NCBI GenBank assembly: GCA_003646305.1
Contig: QNFJ01000078.1
Coordinates: forward strand, 1 to 8,842
Source: Gammaproteobacteria bacterium
GTDB taxonomy: Bacteria > Pseudomonadota > Gammaproteobacteria > Methylococcales > UBA2780
Length of the DNA: 8,842 nucleotides
Reading direction: 5' to 3'
This document shows positions 1 through 5,560 of the stretch, in pieces. Positions within the stretch are counted from its first letter, which is position 1. Each line of letters opens with the position of its first letter. The notes under the pieces are model-generated. The model did no database searches. It saw only the letters and a list, made by a program, of their open reading frames with translations, and had not been told where the DNA came from. The translations under genes and the position numbers were made by a program.

Positions 1-1
1 G

Positions 2-754
2 CGAGAAGAAGTCGCAGCGAGAAAAAGTTACCAGCTTTTGTCAAAAATAAATCGCTACCCTGTTGGCACTGAGCAATTGCTCCCTCGGCCCGTGCGACCC
101 GAAAAAAGCCACCACTCTAAACAGTTGGCTTTGAAAGCAGGTGAGCGTGATGGAGCAGGTTATACAGAGTTTGGTTTTCGAATGTCCTTTCATAGCCTGG
201 AAGATAATGAGCTGGGCTTTTTACGGGGAGCGCAAATTAATATCGCCAGCATGCGTTTGCGCCATAATGAAGAAGAGGGTCTTTTTCTTCAACAGCTGGA
301 TTTTGCCGATATTTTTTCATTAACACCGAGGACGACCTTTTTTGACCCCCTATCATGGCGTATCCGTGGAGGTTTGGAACGGGCTTACCGAGATAAAAAG
401 GACCGGTTGGTCGCCCATATTTCCGGCGGCGGTGGCTATGCATGGAATTTGACCAAAGGTGGAATGGTTTATACGCTTTTAACGGGTCGTCTTGAAGGAA
501 ATAGCGTGTTTAAAAACAGTGTTGAACCGGCGCTCGGAGCAGCGGCAGGCTTTCTTTTGCACAACGATTTTGGCACAGGAAGACTGGAGTTGAGAGGAGA
601 AAAATTTACAGGCGGAACCGAGTCAACGCAGCTGGAATATGAGCAAAATTTGGTACTTGCCAGAGATCACGCAATTAAGGTCAGCTTCAAGCGGGAGTGG
701 TATTCGCACAAGCAGCTCTCTGAGGTTGGATTAAGCTATCAGTTTTATTTTTGA
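2..754 (+). CDS. DUF4105/Lnb-type envelope protein, C-terminal part (5' truncated by window edge)
   Basis: The frame is open from base 2, so the gene begins outside the window; the TTG at 38 lies inside the protein and is not its start. About 250 codons are visible, ending in TGA at 752-754. The stretch reading PEKSHHSKQLALKAGERDG, followed by an FGFR...D...G.LRGAQI pattern, resembles the C-terminal half of proteins with an Lnb/DUF4105 N-terminal domain, which are exported in Gram-negative bacteria and poorly understood. The remainder looks like repeated amphipathic beta-strands, and the protein ends in YQFYF. A terminal phenylalanine on a beta-strand is the usual outer-membrane barrel signal, so I infer a barrel-like domain in the outer membrane. 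The family call rests on pattern memory without an alignment. The N-terminal domain and signal peptide are not visible. The next gene starts within a few bases. Confidence 0.72.
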   Translation, partial: REEVAARKSYQLLSKINRYPVGTEQLLPRPVRPEKSHHSKQLALKAGERDGAGYTEFGFRMSFHSLEDNELGFLRGAQINIASMRLRHNEEEGLFLQQLDFADIFSLTPRTTFFDPLSWRIRGGLERAYRDKKDRLVAHISGGGGYAWNLTKGGMVYTLLTGRLEGNSVFKNSVEPALGAAAGFLLHNDFGTGRLELRGEKFTGGTESTQLEYEQNLVLARDHAIKVSFKREWYSHKQLSEVGLSYQFYF

Positions 755-759
755 AGCCA

Positions 760-1584
760 ATGATTCGAATAGCCATTATCCTTTTCTGCTTCTTATTATC
801 TGGTTGTTCATCCGTTTTCTTTTTCCCGATGAGCGCTCAAGTCGTGACGCCTGACCGGTTGGGCCTTGAATACCAAGATATTCACCTGCAAACGAAGAGT
901 AAATTAGCGCTTCATGGCTGGTTTCTTCCAGCAAAGGGCGAAGCAAAAGGGAGTGTCTATTTTCTTCATGGTAATGCTGAAAACATTAGTACGCATATTC
1001 AGAGTGTGTATTGGTTGCCAGAAATGGGTTACCAGGTTTTTCTGCTAGATTACCGTGGCTATGGCCTATCTGAGGGCAAGCCGGATTTAGCGGGTGCATT
1101 GGAGGATATAAAAACGGGGTTTAACTGGTTAATCGAGCAAGAATCTGTTTCAGGAAAGCCTGTTTTTCTACTGGGGCAGAGCCTTGGTGCAAGTATGGGG
1201 ATCTATTTTGCGGCAACCGATGATCAGGCTAAAAGCCACCTTTCTGGCGTGATTAGCGATGCAGCATTTGCCCGTTATCGTGATATTGCACGCCATGTGG
1301 CAGACCAGATCTGGCTTGCCTGGGCGCTACAGTACCCTGTCTCGTGGTCGGTTGTCAGGCAGTATGATCCGGTGGATTATATAGGTTCTATTTCACCGAC
1401 TCCTTTGCTATTGATACATAGCCGTGATGATGTGATTATTCCGTGGGAAAATTCCAATGCGTTATTTGAGGCTGCAAAAGAGCCGAAAACTCAGATTGAA
1501 ACAGCGGGCTATCACGGTATGACGTTTAACTTCACACGAAACAGGTGGGTTTTGCTCGATTTCTTTGAAAAATTTGGACAATGA
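760..1584 (+). CDS. alpha/beta-hydrolase lipoprotein (BEM46/ABHD13-like)
   Basis: A predicted serine hydrolase anchored in the envelope. From the ATG at 760 it has 274 residues. The N-terminus is a short lipoprotein signal: one arginine, a hydrophobic run, then LLSGC with the lipidated cysteine at residue 16. The hydrolase core follows: an HGNAEN oxyanion-side motif near residue 70, DYRGYGLSEG near 97-106, the nucleophile elbow GQSLG with Ser141, an acid in SRDD (Asp223 or Asp224) and His252 in GYHGM. The triad is complete, so the enzyme is probably active; the substrate is unknown (ester or peptide bond). A TTG at 751, overlapping the previous stop by 4 nt, would add three residues and a second positive charge. 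Neither start has a clear ribosome site; ATG is preferred for codon frequency. Close spacing to both neighbours suggests an operon. Confidence 0.86.
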   Translation: MIRIAIILFCFLLSGCSSVFFFPMSAQVVTPDRLGLEYQDIHLQTKSKLALHGWFLPAKGEAKGSVYFLHGNAENISTHIQSVYWLPEMGYQVFLLDYRGYGLSEGKPDLAGALEDIKTGFNWLIEQESVSGKPVFLLGQSLGASMGIYFAATDDQAKSHLSGVISDAAFARYRDIARHVADQIWLAWALQYPVSWSVVRQYDPVDYIGSISPTPLLLIHSRDDVIIPWENSNALFEAAKEPKTQIETAGYHGMTFNFTRNRWVLLDFFEKFGQ

Positions 1585-2711
1585 GTCAAGCGATTGATCT
1601 GGCGGATATTTCTCCCTGGGTTGTCTATATTTTGCGCTGTGCGGACAAAACCTTTTATACAGGTGTTACCACTGAGCCAGAACGGCGCCTGAAAGAGCAC
1701 AATGAGAGCGAAAAGGGGGCGAAATATACCCGCTGCCGCCGCCCAGTCGAGATGGTTTATTTGCAGAAGGCGGCATCTCGTTCGGAGGCGAGCAGGCGTG
1801 AATATGCAATCAAGCAATTGAGTCGCTCCGAAAAATTGCTTTTGATTGAGCAGGGTGGTCGTTTTGAATCGCATATAGATGTGGGTAACGGGGGTGGCAA
1901 TGCAGTTGAGCTATTGTCCGGCGCGAGTGGGTTTTCAAAACAGAAAATCAAATCAGTGATGCAGAAAGGAGCGGTTTGGCTGACCAGAGGGAAGTCGACG
2001 CAACGCCTCCGGCGTGTTAAGAAAAAGCTGCAACCTGAAGATGAACTGCACCTTTATTATAACGGCAATGTCCTTGCCCAGTCGGCTTTAGAGGCAGAAC
2101 TGGTGGCGGACTGCCAAGAGTACTCAGTTTGGCTGAAACCCTCTGGAATGATGTCTCAGGGCTCTAAATGGGGTGATCACACAACGGTTGTTCGTTACGC
2201 AGAAACGTACCTGGATCGAGTCACCTATCAAATTCACCGACTTGATCGTGCAACCAGCGGCCTGATCCTGGTCGCGCACAGTAAGAAAATGGCACGAATC
2301 CTAACAGGGATGTTTGAGCAGCGAACCATTAAAAAAAGCTATCAAGCGATTGTTTCCGGGCAGTTTGCTGAAGGGGTTATAACGTTAGATAGTGAAATCG
2401 AAGGGCGAACGGCGATTAGTCATGTAAAACGGCTGGGCTACGATTGTGATAAAAGCGCCTCATTGGTTGAAGTGGATATTGAAACAGGCCGAAAGCACCA
2501 GATTAGACGCCATCTCTCGGAAGCCGGTTTTCCGATAGTGGGGGATCGTCTTTATGGTGGAATGGTTGAAGGAGATCAGCCGTTAGATTTGCAGTTGATG
2601 GCTGTTAAATTGGCATTTAGTTGTCCACTTAGTGGAGAGGGGAGGGTGCTAACGGTTGGTAAGACGCTAGGGGAGTTAGCGGCTGAAACGTTGGAGTTTC
2701 GTTGGCTGTAG
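1581..2711 (+). CDS. GIY-YIG domain fused to RluA-family pseudouridine synthase
   Basis: A 376-residue fusion. Residues about 11-95 form a UPF0213/YhbQ-like GIY-YIG domain: VYI at 15-17, YTG at 26-28, Arg35, His40, a GAKYTR segment and the presumed metal-binding Glu74 in EYAIKQL. Residues about 105-165 resemble the S4-like N-terminal part of RluA relatives (FSKQKIKSVMQKGAVWL). Residues about 175-376 are the synthase, with HRLDRATSG at 219-227 carrying catalytic Asp222, then KSYQA and the ETGRKHQIRRHL motif near 301-312. Such synthases convert uridine to pseudouridine in rRNA or tRNA; the target here cannot be told. Stand-alone YhbQ is about 100 residues and stand-alone synthases about 280, so the length equals the sum of the two. 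The ATG overlaps the previous stop as ATGA, implying translational coupling. All key residues of both parts look intact. Confidence 0.9.
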   Translation: MSQAIDLADISPWVVYILRCADKTFYTGVTTEPERRLKEHNESEKGAKYTRCRRPVEMVYLQKAASRSEASRREYAIKQLSRSEKLLLIEQGGRFESHIDVGNGGGNAVELLSGASGFSKQKIKSVMQKGAVWLTRGKSTQRLRRVKKKLQPEDELHLYYNGNVLAQSALEAELVADCQEYSVWLKPSGMMSQGSKWGDHTTVVRYAETYLDRVTYQIHRLDRATSGLILVAHSKKMARILTGMFEQRTIKKSYQAIVSGQFAEGVITLDSEIEGRTAISHVKRLGYDCDKSASLVEVDIETGRKHQIRRHLSEAGFPIVGDRLYGGMVEGDQPLDLQLMAVKLAFSCPLSGEGRVLTVGKTLGELAAETLEFRWL

Positions 2712-2876
2712 GTGTTTTCTCTCAGCTTCTGTTTATTTTAGGCAAACAAAAGAAATGAACGCCTAGCGGCAGCGAAAAGCTTTAATTCAAAGTATTACCG
2801 CATAAAAAGGGTGAAATTTTTGTTCGTGGAAGAAAAGGAAGGGGCTAATCTTGAAGTTTGTGTATAAGAATTTTAG
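2712..2876. other. intergenic gap between convergent genes, no clear terminator
   Basis: 165 bases between the stop of the pseudouridine synthase gene (plus) and the stop of the VanZ-like gene (minus). The stretch is AT-rich. I see only weak dyads: TAGGC...GCCTA around 2740-2766 with a 17-nt loop, and CTTT-AATTC-AAAG around 2781-2793. Neither is a convincing intrinsic terminator. I found no coding frame with a plausible start and no RNA gene. Confidence 0.5.
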
Positions 2877-3239
2877 TCACTTTAGTTCTGACTGAATTAA
2901 TAAATTAGCAGCTCTTGCAACTGCAAACCCACAAATTACCCCAGCTGTATTGGCTAGTAAATCCAGCCACTCTCCATAACGATTTACGTACGGCTGCACC
3001 AGTTCAATTCCACCGCTATAAGCAATGAAAAATAGGCCGAAGAGCATCCATTTTTCGGGTTTACGTAGTGCGACTGGAAACATTAAAATCGCATAAGCAA
3101 TTATGTGATGGAGTTTGTCCGTGCCAGGCAGCAATGGCAACTTTTCTACTGGCCATAGGGATGATGCGGTTATCACGACTAGTGACAATAGAGTGAATAC
3201 CCCCCAGTTATTTTTGATTAGTGTTAACAGCTGAATCAT
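2877..3239 (-). CDS. VanZ-like family membrane protein
   Basis: A 120-residue integral inner-membrane protein. Four hydrophobic segments lie at about residues 13-30, 44-58, 64-80 and 94-112. The VanZ-like signature is visible: DKLHH at 41-45, GIELVQP at 77-83, and RYGEWLDLLANTAG at 87-100 with Asp93 and Asn97. VanZ itself gives low-level teicoplanin resistance, but most short relatives in proteobacteria have no assigned role, so no resistance function is claimed. The gene stands alone, downstream of pgk on the same strand but separated from it by a probable terminator. No ribosome-binding site is evident before the ATG, so the start is less certain than the family. Confidence 0.85.
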   Translation of the reverse strand: MIQLLTLIKNNWGVFTLLSLVVITASSLWPVEKLPLLPGTDKLHHIIAYAILMFPVALRKPEKWMLFGLFFIAYSGGIELVQPYVNRYGEWLDLLANTAGVICGFAVARAANLLIQSELK

Positions 3240-3284
3240 TCAAATATGGGATTGCGGGGACTAAGCAGGTGAGAAATAAAGGGC

Positions 3285-3316
3285 GAGTCTAAAAGGTTTT
3301 GAGTCCTTTTAGACTC
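3285..3316 (-). terminator. probable intrinsic terminator of the tkt-gap-pgk operon
   Basis: A perfect 12-bp inverted repeat: GAGTCTAAAAGG at 3285-3296 and its reverse complement at 3305-3316, with an 8-nt loop. It starts 40 nt after the pgk stop. On the minus strand the hairpin is followed by GCCCTTTATTTCTC, a moderate T-rich tail. The stem is rather AU-rich in its centre, so termination may be partial. The plus-strand side has a weaker T-run, and no plus-strand gene ends nearby. Confidence 0.75.
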
Positions 3317-3356
3317 TAAATTGTTTCAGAAATCCCTTTGTGGAGTCTTGGCCTGT

Positions 3357-4532
3357 TTAGCTTGAGCGGCTCTCTAAAATAGCAACGGCAGGTAATGTTT
3401 TACCTTCGATAAACTCAAGGAATGCCCCTCCGCCGGTTGAGCTATAAGAGACCTGCTCGCTAATCTCGTATTTATCGATTGCAGCCAGTGTGTCACCACC
3501 ACCTGCGATGGAGAAGCCTGCGCTTTCGGCAATGGCAAGTGAGAGTGTTTTTGTTCCCCCTCCGAACTGGTCAAATTCAAAAACACCGAGTGGACCATTC
3601 CAGATGATGGTTCCTGATTTTTTGATGATTTCCGCGTAGCGCGTGGCGGTTTCGGGGCCAATATCCATAATCAGGTCGTCTGCTTCAACGTCACTGACTT
3701 TTTTGATGGTCGCTTCAGCGGATTCTGAGAACTCTTTGGCGCAGACAACATCGGTCGGGATAGGGATCTCGCCACCGGCCGCTTTTGCTTTGTTGATAAG
3801 TTGTTTGGCATCTTCAAGTAAATCAGCTTCATAGAGTGATTTGCCAACGGGGTAACCGGCCGCGGCGATAAAGGTATTGGCAATGCCGCCACCGACAATC
3901 AGTTGATCAACTTTATTAGAAAGCGAGTCAAGCACGGTTAGTTTTGTAGAGACCTTTGAACCGCCGACAATCGCGAGCATTGGGCGAGCCGGATTATCGA
4001 GTGCTTTGGCAAGCGCATCCAGCTCATTGGCGAGCAATGGACCTGCGCAGGCAACCGGTGCAAAACGAGCGATACCATGTGTTGATGCCTGTGCGCGGTG
4101 TGCGGTGCCGAATGCGTCCATTACATAGATGTCACACAGTGCGGCCATTTTTTGGCTGAGTGATTCATCATCTTTTTTCTCACCTTTATTAAAGCGGACG
4201 TTCTCACAAAGGATCACTTCACCGGCTTCGCTATCAATGCCCTCAAGCCACTCTTTTTCGAGTCTAACCGGTTTTCCAAGTAGCGCTGATAGATGCTCGG
4301 CAACGGGTTTTAATGAGAATTTCTCGTCGTATTCTCCTTCGGTTGGCCGGCCAAGGTGAGACATCAGCAGCACATGGGCACCGGCATCGAGAGCGTACTG
4401 AATGGTTGGCAGGCTGGCGCGGATACGGGCGTCACTGGCCACCTTGCCTTCTTTAATTGGCACATTGAGGTCTTCACGAATCAGAACTTTCTTTCCCTTT
4501 AAGTTGAGATCGGTCATGCGAATGATGGTCAT
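3357..4532 (-). CDS. pgk: phosphoglycerate kinase
   Basis: Cytoplasmic enzyme interconverting 1,3-bisphosphoglycerate plus ADP and 3-phosphoglycerate plus ATP in glycolysis, gluconeogenesis or the Calvin cycle. It is full length (391 residues; E. coli Pgk is 387) and aligns by eye nearly end to end with the E. coli protein. Substrate residues are in place: Asp21 and Asn23 in the IREDLNVP segment, Arg36, and His59 with Arg62 in SHLGRPTEGEY. NVRFNKGEKKDDE, VMDAFGTAHRAQASTHG and the nucleotide-side GGGDTLAAI follow. I chose the second of two tandem ATGs because E. coli Pgk begins MSVIKMTDL, matching MTIIRMTDL here, and because the AAAGGGA site lies 6 nt from it but only 3 nt from the first. The gene begins 15 nt after the gap stop, in the same operon. 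Confidence 0.97.
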   Translation of the reverse strand: MTIIRMTDLNLKGKKVLIREDLNVPIKEGKVASDARIRASLPTIQYALDAGAHVLLMSHLGRPTEGEYDEKFSLKPVAEHLSALLGKPVRLEKEWLEGIDSEAGEVILCENVRFNKGEKKDDESLSQKMAALCDIYVMDAFGTAHRAQASTHGIARFAPVACAGPLLANELDALAKALDNPARPMLAIVGGSKVSTKLTVLDSLSNKVDQLIVGGGIANTFIAAAGYPVGKSLYEADLLEDAKQLINKAKAAGGEIPIPTDVVCAKEFSESAEATIKKVSDVEADDLIMDIGPETATRYAEIIKKSGTIIWNGPLGVFEFDQFGGGTKTLSLAIAESAGFSIAGGGDTLAAIDKYEISEQVSYSSTGGGAFLEFIEGKTLPAVAILESRSS

Positions 4533-4538
4533 CATTAT

Positions 4539-4545
4539 TCCCTTT
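4539..4545 (-). promoter_or_regulatory. ribosome-binding site of pgk
   Basis: AAAGGGA on the minus strand, in the short tkt-operon spacer between gap and pgk. It lies 6 nt before the second of two tandem ATGs and 3 nt before the first, which supports the second ATG (4532) as the start. Confidence 0.65.
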
Positions 4546-4547
4546 AT

Positions 4548-5549
4548 TTAGTGAGCGTTGATTAGTGTTTGCGTGGTGTCGAGCAGTCGGTTTGCGTAGC
4601 CCCACTCGTTGTCATACCAAGCATATATTCTAACCAGATTACCCTTAACTTTGGTCAGGGTGCTGTCGAAATTGGCCGAAGCAGATGAGTGATTGTAGTC
4701 AATGGAGACAAGTGGTTTGTCGCAGTAGTTTAGTAACCGGCCATCTGCAGCTTTATGCATAATCGTGTTGATCTCTTCGACGGATGTGCTGCGAGGGGTC
4801 GTGAAGGAAAGGTCAACAAGTGAGACATTGATCGTTGGGACACGCAGTGAAACCCCATCGAATTTTCCCGCAATCTCCGGAAGGACTCTTTCCAGGGCGC
4901 GTGTTGCTCCGGTGCTGGTGGGGATGATGGACTGTGTTGCCGAGCGGGCACGGCGAAGATCGTTGTGGTGCGCATCAATCAGAACCTGATCATTTGTGTA
5001 GGCATGAACGGTGGAGATGAGCCCATATTCAATGCCAATGACATCATTTAGCGGCTTGATGATGTGTGCCAGACAGTTTGTTGTACACGAGGCGTTGGAA
5101 ATAACCGTATGTGTAGACTGCAGCAAAGAATCATTAATGCCATGCACGCAGGTTAAATCAATCTCTCCCTCTGCAGGGGCAGAGATAATCACTTTCCTGG
5201 CACCTGCCTGAATGTGTGCTGCCGCATCAGAACGTTTTGTAAAACGTCCCGTACACTCCAAGACCACATCAATCGCTAGTCGATCCCAGGGTAGTTTTGT
5301 GGGGTTGTTTTCCTGGCTGTAGTGGATCGGATCATCCCCGACCAGCACCTGGCCATCACGTGTACTAATCGTCTGTCCAAACCGGCCATGAGTGCTATCA
5401 AACTGGGTCAGATGAACACTCGTCTCAAGGGGGTGAGGGTCATTGATCGCAACAACCTGAATTTCTGCTGTTCGGCCAGACTCATACAGGGCACGCAATG
5501 TTGCGCGCCCAATCCGACCATAGCCATTAATGGCAACTCTGATGCTCAT
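4548..5549 (-). CDS. gap: type I glyceraldehyde-3-phosphate dehydrogenase
   Basis: Oxidises and phosphorylates glyceraldehyde-3-phosphate to 1,3-bisphosphoglycerate, reversibly, using NAD(P). It has 333 residues. Visible are the Rossmann motif GYGRIGR (9-15), VVAINDP with Asp37, SNASCTTNC with catalytic Cys155, His182 in VHAYTNDQ, and WYDNEWGYANR near the end. In gammaproteobacteria this place beside pgk is often held by erythrose-4-phosphate dehydrogenase (epd). HAYTNDQ is GAPDH-like, whereas Epd has HSAMNDQ or HSAMHDQ, so I favour GAPDH; some segments (RALYESGR.AEI.VVAIN, LPW..L.IDVVL) are shared with Epd. The cofactor loop reads DAHHNDLRRAR where NAD-specific enzymes have DLPHKDLRRAR, so NADP use is possible. 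It starts 11 nt after tkt with no strong ribosome site. Confidence 0.9.
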   Translation of the reverse strand: MSIRVAINGYGRIGRATLRALYESGRTAEIQVVAINDPHPLETSVHLTQFDSTHGRFGQTISTRDGQVLVGDDPIHYSQENNPTKLPWDRLAIDVVLECTGRFTKRSDAAAHIQAGARKVIISAPAEGEIDLTCVHGINDSLLQSTHTVISNASCTTNCLAHIIKPLNDVIGIEYGLISTVHAYTNDQVLIDAHHNDLRRARSATQSIIPTSTGATRALERVLPEIAGKFDGVSLRVPTINVSLVDLSFTTPRSTSVEEINTIMHKAADGRLLNYCDKPLVSIDYNHSSASANFDSTLTKVKGNLVRIYAWYDNEWGYANRLLDTTQTLINAH

Positions 5550-5560
5550 TCTGGCGGTGA

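Noticed and set aside
38..754. TTG at 38 as the start of a complete small gene
   Set aside because: The frame is open to the window edge and the first visible residues fit the interior of a longer DUF4105-type protein.
1512..1874. Minus-strand open frame over the hydrolase and GIY-YIG genes
   Set aside because: It lies antisense to two well-supported genes and shows no recognisable domain; a shadow frame.
1860..1905. Frameshift or artificial joining between the GIY-YIG and synthase parts
   Set aside because: The linker is in one frame with no stop, both domains are complete, and the protein starts by an ATGA overlap like a normal gene. An assembly error cannot be fully excluded.
4548..5549. 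Erythrose-4-phosphate dehydrogenase (epd)
   Set aside because: Position and some segments fit, but the VHAYTNDQ motif is GAPDH-type; kept as an alternative only.
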